Below are positions 28,405-37,595 of a stretch of DNA of 51,956 nt, in pieces. The number at the start of each line of letters is the position of its first letter. The stretch's first letter is position 1. Position numbers and translations under genes: made by a program. The notes beneath the pieces are model-generated. The model was given only the letters and a program-made list of their open reading frames with translations, was not told where the DNA came from and did no database searches. Origin of the DNA: Sphingomonas sp. Ag1 (lineage in GTDB: Bacteria; Pseudomonadota; Alphaproteobacteria; Sphingomonadales; Sphingomonadaceae); contig NZ_LAZX01000077.1 of assembly GCF_000980895.1 (NCBI RefSeq), positions 1 through 51,956 of the forward strand. Reading direction: 5' to 3'.

Positions 28405-29454
28405 GTGGCGCTGGCTGGCAGCGCCTGGGGAAGAAAGCGGACCAGCACGGTGAAGGTAAGCACGGCCGAGACGGAGGCGTTCAGCCTCTATGAGGCGATT
28501 GGCGCCTTTCTCGCCATTCACCGCCTCAGCGCCGACCCGGCATATTATGCGCTGGCGCATGAAATATTGAGCCATCCGGACGGCGCGCTGGCGCGGGCAG
28601 TCGCCGTGCGCACCGACGGCGGCGTACGCCTCACGCAGCAGGATATGGCGGAACTTGGCGTGCTCGCCCGAACGCAGCCGCACGACACCCCGGCCCGCCC
28701 CGCCGAGGATGCTTTGGTCGCGCAACTCACCATGCAATTGGGCGACTTTTCGGAAACCGTCCGGTCGATCCATGCCGAAACCAGCGACTTTGGCCGCGAT
28801 CTGATCGCCACCGCCGCCGCGATGCGACAGGCGGACCCCGCATCGACGCGCAACTACATCAGCGAACTCACCGCCGCGATGATCGAACGAGTCCGCCAGG
28901 CGGAGGCACGGCTGGCCGCGGCGGAACAGGAAAGCGAGGCGCTCCGCAGCGCCCTCGCCGATGCACGCAGCGACGCGCGGCAGGATCCGCTGACCGAATT
29001 GGCCAATCGCCGCGCCTTTGACGAGGCGCTGTCGGCGCTGGCCCCGCACACCCCGGTGATCTTCGCATTGTGCGATATTGACCACTTCAAGCGCGTGAAC
29101 GATCAGTTCGGCCATGCCGTCGGGGATCGGGTGCTGCGCGCGGTAGGCCAGACGATCGCCGCCGAAAGCGGGTCGGCGCTGGTCGCGCGTTATGGCGGCG
29201 AGGAATTTGCGCTGCTCCTCGTCGGCGTCGACATGGACACTGCGACCGGCATCGTCGATCGCGCCCGCAGCGCGGTTGCCGCGCGCCGCTTCCGCTCGCG
29301 TGCGACCGATGCCCCGATCGGCGTGGTGACGATTTCCGCAGGGCTCGCCGCCGGCACGGCCGGCGAAACGCGCGAGGTCCTGTGTGCGAGAGCGGACGCC
29401 GCGCTCTACCAGGCAAAGGCGGCCGGCCGTAATCAGGTACTCAGCGCCGTTTGA
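28405..29454 (+). CDS. Diguanylate cyclase (GGDEF domain)
   Basis: This 349-residue protein has a helical N-terminal region of about 180 residues without a recognised sensor domain (ALAHEILSHPDG..., long coiled-coil with AEARLAAAEQESEALRSAL), followed by a GGDEF domain: DPLTELANRRAFDEAL, CDIDHFKRVNDQFGHAVGD and active site RYGGEEFALLL. It makes c-di-GMP from two GTP. The RxxD inhibitory site five residues before the GGEEF motif is not present. GTG at 28405 is used; another GTG at 28450 is possible. No transmembrane segment is seen. Confidence 0.88.
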   Translation: MALAGSAWGRKRTSTVKVSTAETEAFSLYEAIGAFLAIHRLSADPAYYALAHEILSHPDGALARAVAVRTDGGVRLTQQDMAELGVLARTQPHDTPARPAEDALVAQLTMQLGDFSETVRSIHAETSDFGRDLIATAAAMRQADPASTRNYISELTAAMIERVRQAEARLAAAEQESEALRSALADARSDARQDPLTELANRRAFDEALSALAPHTPVIFALCDIDHFKRVNDQFGHAVGDRVLRAVGQTIAAESGSALVARYGGEEFALLLVGVDMDTATGIVDRARSAVAARRFRSRATDAPIGVVTISAGLAAGTAGETREVLCARADAALYQAKAAGRNQVLSAV

Positions 29455-29620
29455 TGGTGTGATCCACCGCGCGCGGATGGCGATATTTCCCAACCCTGAA
29501 CGGCGAACCAGCTAAGTGGTTGATATTGCGTCGGCGGTCAAACCTGGCACGCCCCATGCAAATGCCTTGAGCATCGGCGCCGGATGGTCCGGCCGCCAGA
29601 TAGCACAAGGGAATTGCACC

Positions 29621-29731
29621 ATGTTCGTCCGCCTCAACCAGCTTCACCAGAATGTCGCCAGCCTCGCCGGCGCCTTCATCTTCGCCGCGCTCATGATCAG
29701 CGCCGCCGTTCCCGTCAGCCCGATCGCCTGA
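29621..29731 (+). CDS. Micro-protein, single transmembrane helix (36 aa)
   Basis: The ATG at 29621 follows CAAGGGAATTG and opens a 36-residue frame, MFVRLNQLHQ to VPVSPIA. Residues 14-29 (SLAGAFIFAALMISAA) form one strong apolar helix. Short membrane peptides ending in such Pro-Ile-Ala tails are common in sphingomonads, but I cannot name a family. A second micro-ORF with its own site follows after 41 bases. Confidence 0.55.
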   Translation: MFVRLNQLHQNVASLAGAFIFAALMISAAVPVSPIA

Positions 29732-29772
29732 TCCGGCCACACGCCTCCCTCTGTTCTGGAAAGGATTGTTCG

Positions 29773-29862
29773 ATGGTCCGCTCCGCCTGCCTCGCCCTCG
29801 CTGCCTTTGTCAGCATGTCGGGCCTCCTCGCTTATGTCGACGCCGCCGCAAACGCGGTCTGA
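29773..29862 (+). CDS. Micro-protein, hydrophobic (29 aa)
   Basis: The ATG at 29773 is preceded by GGAAAGG with good spacing and encodes 29 residues (MVRSACLALAAFVSMSG... ending DAAANAV). It looks like a small membrane or exported peptide with an N-terminal hydrophobic stretch. It overlaps the end of the convergent PEBP gene by 31 bases. The tandem arrangement with 29621-29731 supports a small operon of related micro-proteins. Confidence 0.45.
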   Translation: MVRSACLALAAFVSMSGLLAYVDAAANAV

Positions 29863-30464
29863 GCCGGCGCTGCCTCGGCCGGCTCGCCACGCGAATAGGT
29901 CCCGATAAGCAGCCCCGCAGCAAGCACATGCCCGGTCATGGCGCGCACCAGCGCCGTTCGACCGGGCGATGCGCCGGGATCGCCCACCCCGGCACCCAGC
30001 GCGAACAACTGAAACACATAACGATGCTCGCCATGACCGGTCGGTGGATCGGGTGGCAGCCAGCCTTCGCCCAGGTACGAATGGCGACCCACGTCGCCTT
30101 GCTCGGCCAGCCCGTTGCCATCGGCGACGATCGCGCCCTCCTCCAGCCGCCCGGCGTCCGCCGGCAGGCCCCACATGACGGCATGGACCAGCGGCTGCGG
30201 CGCCGGTGCGTCCGCATCCTCGACCAACAGCGCCAGCAGCGCCGTTTCTTCCGGCACCGCGCCCCAGGTCAGCGGCGGTGAGACACCCTCGCCATCGGCG
30301 GTGAATCGCGGCGGCAGACGCGCCTCCTGCGCGAACGCCGGGCTGGACAGGTCAAGCGCGCCGAATGTTCCACCCAGTTCGGGCTGCACGATCGCCAGCT
30401 TGTCCGCACCCGCGCGCACATTGCCCAGCGTTCGCCCAAGCCAGGCGGGGATATGTTCCAGCAT
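29832..30464 (-). CDS. YbhB/YbcL family PEBP protein
   Basis: This 210-residue phosphatidylethanolamine-binding/Raf kinase inhibitor-like protein has GALDLSSPAFAQEARLPPRFTADGEGVSPPLTWG in two segments, LLVEDADAPAPQPLVHAVMWGLPAD and the ligand-site signature RYVFQLFALG. Bacterial members have no settled role. The last 25 residues are Ala/Glu-rich and extend past the usual fold end. ATG 30464 begins MLEHIPAWLGRTLGNVR. Confidence 0.88.
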   Translation of the reverse strand: MLEHIPAWLGRTLGNVRAGADKLAIVQPELGGTFGALDLSSPAFAQEARLPPRFTADGEGVSPPLTWGAVPEETALLALLVEDADAPAPQPLVHAVMWGLPADAGRLEEGAIVADGNGLAEQGDVGRHSYLGEGWLPPDPPTGHGEHRYVFQLFALGAGVGDPGASPGRTALVRAMTGHVLAAGLLIGTYSRGEPAEAAPAQTAFAAAST

Positions 30465-30538
30465 GTCGCCTCCTTTTCTTGCGCCGATTTCAACGCACGA
30501 GGCCGCATCCGCGATGCGTGTTGCGCGTTGGGTGCGGC

Positions 30539-30964
30539 ATGGACGACCCGTTCGATCTCGACCGCTTCGTCACCGCGCAGCACGGCAGCTATGCCGACGC
30601 GCTGACGGAATTGCGCCACGGCCGAAAGACCAGCCACTGGATGTGGTATGTCTTTCCGCAGCTCCGCGGGCTGGGTCACAGCCCCACTGCGCAGCATTTC
30701 GGAATCGCGTCGCTGGATGAGGCGCGCGCCTATCTTGCGCATCCCCTGCTCGGCCCGCGTCTGCACGCGGCGTGCGCCGCGCTGGCTGCCGCCAGCGGCA
30801 GTGCGGTCGACATCCTTGGGCCGGTCGACGCGATGAAGCTTCGGTCCTCGATGACGCTCTTCGCGCGCGCGGCCGATGATCCTGCCCCGTTCCAGGCGAT
30901 CATCGACCGGTTCTTCGACGGGCCGGACCCGGCCACGGCCGCGCTGCTGCCCAAGGCACCCTGA
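30539..30964 (+). CDS. DUF1810 family protein
   Basis: This 141-residue protein has the DUF1810 pattern: DPFDLDRFVTAQHGSYADAL, ELRHGRKTSHWMWYVFPQLRGLGHSP, DEARAYLAHPLLGPRL and KLRSSMTLFA. Function is unknown; members are small, soluble calpastatin-like proteins. It is divergent from the PEBP gene with 74 bases between start codons. The frame runs upstream of the ATG, but no other start has a site. Confidence 0.87.
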   Translation: MDDPFDLDRFVTAQHGSYADALTELRHGRKTSHWMWYVFPQLRGLGHSPTAQHFGIASLDEARAYLAHPLLGPRLHAACAALAAASGSAVDILGPVDAMKLRSSMTLFARAADDPAPFQAIIDRFFDGPDPATAALLPKAP

Positions 30965-31002
30965 CGCGCCGCACGCGTCTGGGCTTTGGGGTTCAGCGGG
31001 CC

Positions 31003-33597
31003 TCAGCCGTCGAGGCTCTTCGACGCCTGTTCGAACAGGTCCTTGGACAGCCCGCTGGTCCCGACGATCCGCTCCAGCTCCGCCCGCATCAGCGCCGCGC
31101 GCGCGGGGTCGAACCGCCGCCACCGGCCCAGCGGCGGCAGCAGCTTCGCCGCCGTCTGCGGGTTGAGCCGGTCAAGCGCGATCAGCTGGTCGGCAAGGAA
31201 GCGATAGCCCGCGCCATCGGCCTGGTTGAACGCCCGCTGGTTGACCGCAAAGGCGCCGATCAGGCTGCGCGCCCGATTGGGATTGGCCAGGGTGAAGTCG
31301 GGATGCTCGGCCAATGCGCGCACCGCCGCCAGCGTATCGACCCGAGTCGACAACGCCTGCGTCTGGAACCATTTGTCCAGCACCAGCGGATTACCCGCAT
31401 AACGGTTGTAGAAGATGTCGAGCGTCGCCTCCCGCAGGTCGCTCTCGCCATTGACCAGCACTGACAGCGCACCCTGCCGATCGGTCATGTTGTCGGCGCG
31501 CTCGAACTGGCGGAACGCCAGCGCCGCCGCATCGCTCGCCCCCGACGCCGCGATATAGCCCAGCGCCACGTTGCGAATCCGCCGCGCCGCCTTCGCCGCC
31601 GGCGTATATTCATACGGCCGGTCGCTCTCATTGGCGTCGTAGATCTCGCGCCAGCGATCGCCTAGGGCGCGGCCAAGATCCGCGCGCAGCGCCTCGCGCG
31701 CGGCAAAGATCGCATCGGGATCGACCACGCTCAGCTGGTCGCCGATGAAGCTCTCCGACGGCAACAGCACCGCCTCGGCGACGAACGCCCGGTCCAGCGT
31801 AGGATCGTCGAGCGTGTCGGCGACCGCGTCGATCACCGCACGATGATCCGCCGCGCCCTCGACCGCACCCGCTACCAGCGTGTCTAGCATCAGCTGCTGC
31901 ATCGCCTCATAGCGTGCAAAGGGATCGTCATCGTGCCGCGCCAGGAACGCCAGCTCCTCTGCGGTACGATCGCTCTCGATCGTCACCGGCGCCGAAAAAC
32001 CGCGGTTGATCGACAGCACCGGTCGCTCGGCGATGCCGTCGAACACGATCGTCTCGCTGGCGTCCTGCAACAGCACCAGTTGCTCGGGCCCCAGCGGCCG
32101 CCCGGTCTCCGCGCCGAAAAGCCGGATCTTGAGCGGCAGGACCATCGGCTCCTTCACCGCCTGTCCCGGCGTCGGCGGCACATGCTGCGCCAGCCGCAGC
32201 GTCGCGCGCCCTCCATCATGCGACAGGCTGGCGGCCACCCGCGGCGTGCCCGCCTGGCTGTACCACAAGCGGAAGCGCGACAGGTCGACCCCGCCGCCCT
32301 CCTCCATGCACGCGACGAAATCCTCGCACGTCGCCGCCGTCCCGTCGAAGCGATCGAAATACAGGTCGCACGCCGCCCGAAAGCGCGTCGGCCCCAGGAT
32401 CGTCGCCATCATTCGGATCAGCTCGGCGCCCTTGTTGTAGATCGTCGAGGTGTAGAAATTAGAGATCTCAAGATAGCTTTCGGGCCGCACCGGATGCGCC
32501 AGCGGGCCGGCATCCTCCGGGAACTGGCTGGCGCGAAGCCCGCGCACATCCTCGATCCGCTTGACCGCCGCCGATCCCTGGTCGGCGGAGAATCCCTGGT
32601 CGCGAAAGACGGTGAAGCCTTCCTTCAGCGACAACTGGAACCAGTCGCGGCAGGTGACGCGATTGCCCGACCAGTTATGAAAATATTCGTGCGCCACAAC
32701 GGTCGCGATCGCGTCGTAATCGTAATCGGTCGCGGTGTCGGGATCGGCCAGGATGTAGCGGCTGTTGAAGATGTTCAGCCCCTTGTTCTCCATCGCGCCG
32801 AAATTGAAATCATCGACTGCGACGATGTTGAACACGTCGAGATCATATTCGCGGCCATAGACGCGCTCGTCCCACGCCATCGACAGCTTCAGCGCATGGA
32901 GCGCGTGATCGGTCTTGGGCAGGTCTGCCGCGCGCACCCAGATGCCCAGCTCCACCTCGCGCCCGGACCGCGTGGTGAAGGTCCCGCGGTTGCAGGCGAG
33001 GTCCCCGGCGACCAGCGCGAACAGATAGGACGGCTTGGGGAACGGATCATGCCATTCGGCCCAGTGCGTCCCGTCGTCATTGTCGCCCGACGCGATCGGA
33101 TCGCCATTGGCGAGCAGCACCGGGTAGCGCGCCTTGTCCGCGCTCATCCGCACGCGATAGGTCGCCAGCACATCGGGCCGGTCGGGGAAGAAGGTGATGC
33201 GGCGAAATCCCTCCGCCTCGCATTGCGTGCACAGGTTTCCGCCGGAGGAATACAGCCCCATCAGCTGCGTGTTGCGATCGGGCGCGATCTCCACCTCGGT
33301 CTCGATCACATGCGCGTCACCGGACAGCGGGATGACCAGCTGGTCATTCTCCATCCGCCAGTCATTCACCGCGACACCATCGACCAGCACCGCGATCGCC
33401 GTCAGCCCGTCACCGTCCAGCCGCAGCGGCTCGCCCGTCTCGCCGCCCCGCCGCACGTCCAGCCGCGCGCGCACCCGCGTCGCCGACGGGTCGAGCGCGA
33501 AGTCCAGCGACACGTCGGGGACCAGCCATGCCGGCGGTCGATAATCCTCGCGGCGGTGAACGGCCGGGGTCGCGGTGGCGGTAAGAGCGTCGAGCAT
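31003..33597 (-). CDS. pepN: Aminopeptidase N (M1)
   Basis: This 864-residue zinc aminopeptidase has the substrate motif GAMEN (267-271), zinc ligands HEYFH (303-307) and Glu326 in LKEGFTVFRDQ. The N-terminal beta domain (1-190) and a C-terminal alpha-solenoid (from about 550) match the E. coli PepN type with DUF3458. It trims N-terminal residues from cytosolic peptides. ATG 33597 begins MLDALTATATP; an ATG 12 codons upstream is also open, and neither has a clear ribosome-binding site. Confidence 0.95.
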   Translation of the reverse strand: MLDALTATATPAVHRREDYRPPAWLVPDVSLDFALDPSATRVRARLDVRRGGETGEPLRLDGDGLTAIAVLVDGVAVNDWRMENDQLVIPLSGDAHVIETEVEIAPDRNTQLMGLYSSGGNLCTQCEAEGFRRITFFPDRPDVLATYRVRMSADKARYPVLLANGDPIASGDNDDGTHWAEWHDPFPKPSYLFALVAGDLACNRGTFTTRSGREVELGIWVRAADLPKTDHALHALKLSMAWDERVYGREYDLDVFNIVAVDDFNFGAMENKGLNIFNSRYILADPDTATDYDYDAIATVVAHEYFHNWSGNRVTCRDWFQLSLKEGFTVFRDQGFSADQGSAAVKRIEDVRGLRASQFPEDAGPLAHPVRPESYLEISNFYTSTIYNKGAELIRMMATILGPTRFRAACDLYFDRFDGTAATCEDFVACMEEGGGVDLSRFRLWYSQAGTPRVAASLSHDGGRATLRLAQHVPPTPGQAVKEPMVLPLKIRLFGAETGRPLGPEQLVLLQDASETIVFDGIAERPVLSINRGFSAPVTIESDRTAEELAFLARHDDDPFARYEAMQQLMLDTLVAGAVEGAADHRAVIDAVADTLDDPTLDRAFVAEAVLLPSESFIGDQLSVVDPDAIFAAREALRADLGRALGDRWREIYDANESDRPYEYTPAAKAARRIRNVALGYIAASGASDAAALAFRQFERADNMTDRQGALSVLVNGESDLREATLDIFYNRYAGNPLVLDKWFQTQALSTRVDTLAAVRALAEHPDFTLANPNRARSLIGAFAVNQRAFNQADGAGYRFLADQLIALDRLNPQTAAKLLPPLGRWRRFDPARAALMRAELERIVGTSGLSKDLFEQASKSLDG

Positions 33598-33813
33598 GGG
33601 AAGAGATATAGACGGCGCGCGATCCGGTTCCATCGGTAATGCTTGCGGCGCGCTCCCCCAATGCTACGACTTGCGGCATCAAGCCGCCCAATCCTTGTCT
33701 TTCATGTCGAGTGAGGTCGAGCCGCGTGTCGCAGGCGCCCGTCGCCGGTGCCACGTCGCCCCGCCCTTCTCGCCGCCCCGGACGGGGGCGGGCGCCATCA
33801 CCACGGGATATTC

Positions 33814-35481
33814 ATGCGTCGTTTCGCCATTGCTCTGTGCTTTGCCACCCTGCCCGTCGCTGCCATCGCGCAGCAGGCTGCCCCCGCCGCTCCGGCAACG
33901 CCTGCGAAGGCTCAAACCGCCGCGGCCACCACGCCGCTCTCGCCCGAGGCTGCGGCGATCAAGTCGCACGTCATGCTCCTCGCCTCGGACGCGATGCGCG
34001 GGCGTGAGGCTGGCAGCCCGGAATATGATATCGCCGCCGAATATGTCGCCTCGCAATTCTTTGCCGCCGGGCTGAAGCCGGGCGCGGCCAAGGGCGGCTA
34101 TCTGCAGGAAGTGCCGCTGGTCGCCTACAAGCCCGAGGGCGAGGGGAAGCTCGGCATCACGCGCGGCGGCACCACGCTGCCGCTCACCTACGGCACCGAT
34201 TACGTCCCCTCCGCGAACCCGCGCGCTAAGGAAACCAATCTTTCCGCGCCGGTGGTGTTCGTCGGCTATGGCATCGTCGCGCCGCAATATGGCCGCGACG
34301 ATTATCGCGGCGTCGATGTGAAGGGGAAGATCGTCGCCTTCGTCAGCGGCTCGCCGTCCAAGATGACGGGTGAGGAGCGTGCATGGCTCGGCTCGCCGAC
34401 GACCAAGGCACGGTTCGCGGCGGAACGCGGCGCGGTCGGCACGATCACGCTCGTCACTCCGCGCAGCGACAAGCAGCGCCCCTTCGCCAAGATGGTCGAA
34501 GGGATCGGCCACACCCGCATGACCTGGGCCAATCCCGACGGCACCGGCCATGTCGAGGAAGGCGGCATCCCGACGCTCGCGACGCTGAGCCTGTCGGGCG
34601 CGGAAAAGCTGTTCGCCGGCGCGCGCACCAGTTGGGCGAAGGTCGCAAAGGAATCGGACAAGGCCGATGCGCGCTTCACGCCGGAGGTGCTGCCCGCCAC
34701 GCTCTCCGCCACCACCAAGACCAGCTTCGCCCCCGCACGCTCGTCCAACGTCGTCGGCGTGCTGCCCGGCAGCGATCCGGCGTTGGCGAAGGAAGTCGTC
34801 GTCCTCTCGGCGCACCTCGACCACGTCGGCGTCAGCGGCAAGGCCGATGACAAGATCCACAATGGCGCGCTCGACAATGCGATCGGCATCGCCAGCCTGA
34901 TCGAGGAGGCCAAGCGCTTCCAGAAGGAAGGGGCGCCCAAGCGCACCGTCCTGTTCCTCGCCGTCACGGCGGAGGAAAAGGGGCTGATCGGCAGCGATTA
35001 TTTCGCCAACCACCCGACCGTGCCGGCCTCGTCGATCATCGCCAACGTCAATCTCGACATGCCGATCCTGACCTACAAGTTCGAGGATATGGTCGCGTTC
35101 GGCGGCGATCGCTCGACGCTCGGCCCGATCATCAGCCGCGCGGTCGCAGGCGCCGGCGTCAGCCTGTCGCCCGATCCGATGCCGGACGAGGGGATCTTCG
35201 TTCGCTCCGACCATTTCCGCTTCGTGCAGAAGGGCGTGCCCTCGGTCTTCCTGTGGCCGGGCCAGAAGGGACCGGGCAAGGCCGCGGTCGAACATTTCAT
35301 GTCGACCAACTACCACAAGCCCAGCGACGATCTGTCGCAGCCGATCGAGTGGGAACAGGGCGTCCGCTTCGTCGACGTGAACTATCGCATCGCCCGCGAC
35401 ATCGCCGACGCGCCGACGCGCCCGGTGTGGAACAAGGGCGATTATTTCGGCACGTTGTTCAAGGGGCCAATGGCCCCGTAA
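33814..35481 (+). CDS. Secreted M28 family metallopeptidase with PA domain
   Basis: This 555-residue protein has a signal peptide (RRFAIALCFATLPVAAIAQQ) and an inserted PA-type domain (about 110-270, VVFVGYGIVAP...DYRGVDVKGKIV). The M28 zinc site is built from His-Asp in LSAHLDHVG, Asp in NGALDNAIG, Glu-Glu in TAEEKGLIGS, Asp in VNLDMP and His in FMSTNYHKPSDD. It would act as a periplasmic aminopeptidase. It probably forms an operon with the M48 protease that begins 15 bases after its stop. Confidence 0.92.
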   Translation: MRRFAIALCFATLPVAAIAQQAAPAAPATPAKAQTAAATTPLSPEAAAIKSHVMLLASDAMRGREAGSPEYDIAAEYVASQFFAAGLKPGAAKGGYLQEVPLVAYKPEGEGKLGITRGGTTLPLTYGTDYVPSANPRAKETNLSAPVVFVGYGIVAPQYGRDDYRGVDVKGKIVAFVSGSPSKMTGEERAWLGSPTTKARFAAERGAVGTITLVTPRSDKQRPFAKMVEGIGHTRMTWANPDGTGHVEEGGIPTLATLSLSGAEKLFAGARTSWAKVAKESDKADARFTPEVLPATLSATTKTSFAPARSSNVVGVLPGSDPALAKEVVVLSAHLDHVGVSGKADDKIHNGALDNAIGIASLIEEAKRFQKEGAPKRTVLFLAVTAEEKGLIGSDYFANHPTVPASSIIANVNLDMPILTYKFEDMVAFGGDRSTLGPIISRAVAGAGVSLSPDPMPDEGIFVRSDHFRFVQKGVPSVFLWPGQKGPGKAAVEHFMSTNYHKPSDDLSQPIEWEQGVRFVDVNYRIARDIADAPTRPVWNKGDYFGTLFKGPMAP

Positions 35482-35496
35482 TCGGGGGAACAGGGG

Positions 35497-36777
35497 ATGA
35501 GGAAGGTCATCGGGGCAGCGCTGCTGGGGGCAGCGGCGCTGTTGCCCGCCATCGCGCAAGGACAGGGGGCAAACCCCGGTTTCGACGTCGACGCGGCAAC
35601 CCGCGCCTACCTCGATCTTCTGCAGGGGCCGGCACGGGCCAAGTCGGACGCCTATTTCGAGGGCGGATACTGGCTGATCCTGTGGAACGCAGCTGTCGCC
35701 GTGCTGGTCTATGGCGCGCTGCTCGCCAGTGGCTTTTCCGCCCGGATGCGCGATCTCGCCGAACGGCGCATCAGGCGCACCTGGCTCGTCCCCGGCCTGT
35801 ACGGCGTGCTGTTCACGCTCGTCAGCTTCCTCCTGTTCCTGCCATGGACGATCTACACCGGCTTCGTGCGCGAGGCGCAATATGACCTGATGAGCCAGAC
35901 GTTCGGCGCCTGGTTCATCGACCAGCTCAAGATGCTGGGCGTGTCGCTGGTGGTGAATGCGCTGCTGTTCACCGCGATCTACGCCGTCATTCGCCGCTTT
36001 CGCCGTGCATGGTGGGCGGTCGGCACGGCGGTGATGATCAGCTTCCTCACCATCGGTCTGCTGCTCGGCCCGGTGTTCATCGAGCCGCTGTTCAACCGCT
36101 ACACCGAAATGCCCGCCGGTCCCCTGCGCGACCGGATCGTGGCGATGGCCGAGGCGCATCACATCCCGGCCGACCATATCTATGTCGCCGATGCCTCACG
36201 CCAGACGAAGCGGATTTCCGCCAATGTCGCCGGGCTCGGCCCCACGATCCGCATCGCGCTCAACGACAATCTCCTTAACCGCACCTCACCTGACGAGGTC
36301 GCAGCGGTGATGGGGCATGAGATGGGCCATTATGTGCTCGGCCACATCTGGCGACTGCTGCTGTGGTTCGCCCTCGCGGTGCTCGTCATCTTTTTCGCGC
36401 TCTCCCGGCTGGCGCCGCGGCTGATCGCGCGCCACCCGCGCTGGGGCGTGCGCGACGTGGCGGACCCTGCCGGCGCGCCGCTGCTGCTCGCGATCACGAG
36501 CGTCCTCGTGGCGCTGGCGACGCCGTATATCAGCACGGTCACCCGCCTGAGCGAGAGCGAGGCAGACCGCTTCGGCCTCGATGCCGCCCGCGCGCCTGAC
36601 GGCTTTGCCACCGCGGCGATCCGCCTGTCAGAATATCGCAAGCTTGAGCCCGGGCCGATCGAGGAATTCCTGTTCTTCGATCATCCTTCGGGCGCGACGC
36701 GCGTTCGCATGTCGATGCAGTGGAAGAAGGATAATTTGCCCGGCGCCACGATGGTCACCCCGACGCTCGCGAGATGA
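35497..36777 (+). CDS. Ste24-like M48 family membrane metallopeptidase
   Basis: This 426-residue multi-pass protein has an N-terminal signal-like helix, several transmembrane helices (ILWNAAVAVLVYGALLASG; VLFTLVSFLLFLPW; MISFLTIGLLLGPVF), the HExxH zinc motif in GHEMGHYVLGH (about 270-280) and a third ligand Glu in SESEAD (about 352-356). It resembles CAAX prenyl protease 1/Ste24, thought in bacteria to degrade or check membrane proteins. Its stop overlaps the next start (ATGA, 36774-36777). Confidence 0.92.
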   Translation: MRKVIGAALLGAAALLPAIAQGQGANPGFDVDAATRAYLDLLQGPARAKSDAYFEGGYWLILWNAAVAVLVYGALLASGFSARMRDLAERRIRRTWLVPGLYGVLFTLVSFLLFLPWTIYTGFVREAQYDLMSQTFGAWFIDQLKMLGVSLVVNALLFTAIYAVIRRFRRAWWAVGTAVMISFLTIGLLLGPVFIEPLFNRYTEMPAGPLRDRIVAMAEAHHIPADHIYVADASRQTKRISANVAGLGPTIRIALNDNLLNRTSPDEVAAVMGHEMGHYVLGHIWRLLLWFALAVLVIFFALSRLAPRLIARHPRWGVRDVADPAGAPLLLAITSVLVALATPYISTVTRLSESEADRFGLDAARAPDGFATAAIRLSEYRKLEPGPIEEFLFFDHPSGATRVRMSMQWKKDNLPGATMVTPTLAR

Positions 36778-37595
36778 GCCGGCTGTTCATCTTCGGCCTC
36801 GGCTATGCGGCGAGCGCGATCGGCGATGCCGCGGGCGGCCCGGTGCTGGCGACGACGCGCGACGGCCGCGCCGGCACGATCCGCTTCGATGATGGAGATG
36901 CGGTGCGCGCCGGGCTCGCCGCCTCAACGCATGTGCTGTCCTCCGTGCCACCGGATGGCGCGGACGATCCGGTGCTGGTGCGATATTGCGCGCTGCTGGA
37001 GGGCAAGTGGCTGGGCTACCTCTCCTCCACCGGCGTCTATGGCGATGCGGGCGGCGCCTGGGTGGACGAAAGCGCGCCCATCACCGGCCGGCGCGCGCCC
37101 CGCAACGCCGCCGACGCGGCATGGCTGGCGCTCGGCGCGCGCGTCTTCCGCCTCCCCGGCATCTACGGCCCGGGCCGTTCCGCGCTTGACCGGGTGGCGG
37201 CCGGCAAGGCGCACCGCACCACCATCCCCGGTCAGGTGTTCAGCCGCGTCCATGTCGATGACATCGCGCGCGGCGTCGTCGCGGGCTTCACCGCGCCGCC
37301 AGGTGCCTACAATCTCGCCGACGATCATCCGTCCAGCCAGGATGCGGTAATCGAATTCGCTGCCGCGCTGCTCGGTCTGCCGCCGCCCCCCGTGGTGCCG
37401 CTCGACAGCCTCTCACCGATGGCCCGCGCTTTTTATGCCGAGAACCGCCGCGTCGCGAATGGCAAGGCAAAGCGCGTGCTCGGCTGGACGCCGCTCTACC
37501 CTGACTATCGGTTAGGCCTTCGCGCCGTCAGCGCGATGACCAGGCCAAAAGCGGCCAATGCTGCGCCACAAGCGGCCAATGTGGACCAGCGGTAA
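36774..37595 (+). CDS. NAD(P)-dependent epimerase/SDR family protein (YeeZ-like)
   Basis: This 273-residue Rossmann protein starts RLFIFGLGYAASAIGDAAGG, with YLSSTGVYGDAGGAWVDE, RLPGIYGPGRSALDRV and VFSRVHVDDIARGV typical of extended-SDR YeeZ/SDR_a5-like proteins. The catalytic Tyr may be that in STGVYG. The function is unknown. It is coupled to the M48 gene by ATGA. The last 25 residues, with two AAN repeats, overlap the 3' end of the convergent EamA gene by 91 bases and may not belong to the conserved fold. Confidence 0.85.
   Translation: MSRLFIFGLGYAASAIGDAAGGPVLATTRDGRAGTIRFDDGDAVRAGLAASTHVLSSVPPDGADDPVLVRYCALLEGKWLGYLSSTGVYGDAGGAWVDESAPITGRRAPRNAADAAWLALGARVFRLPGIYGPGRSALDRVAAGKAHRTTIPGQVFSRVHVDDIARGVVAGFTAPPGAYNLADDHPSSQDAVIEFAAALLGLPPPPVVPLDSLSPMARAFYAENRRVANGKAKRVLGWTPLYPDYRLGLRAVSAMTRPKAANAAPQAANVDQR

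Noticed and set aside
29497..29521. TGAAC-N17-GTT as an EcfG general-stress promoter for the micro-proteins
   Set aside because: The -35 lacks the GGAAC consensus and the -10 is only three bases; too weak to list.
33679..36177. An 832-codon open frame antisense to the M28 and M48 peptidases
   Set aside because: It spans two real genes with clear zinc motifs and shows no signal, domain or sensible start.
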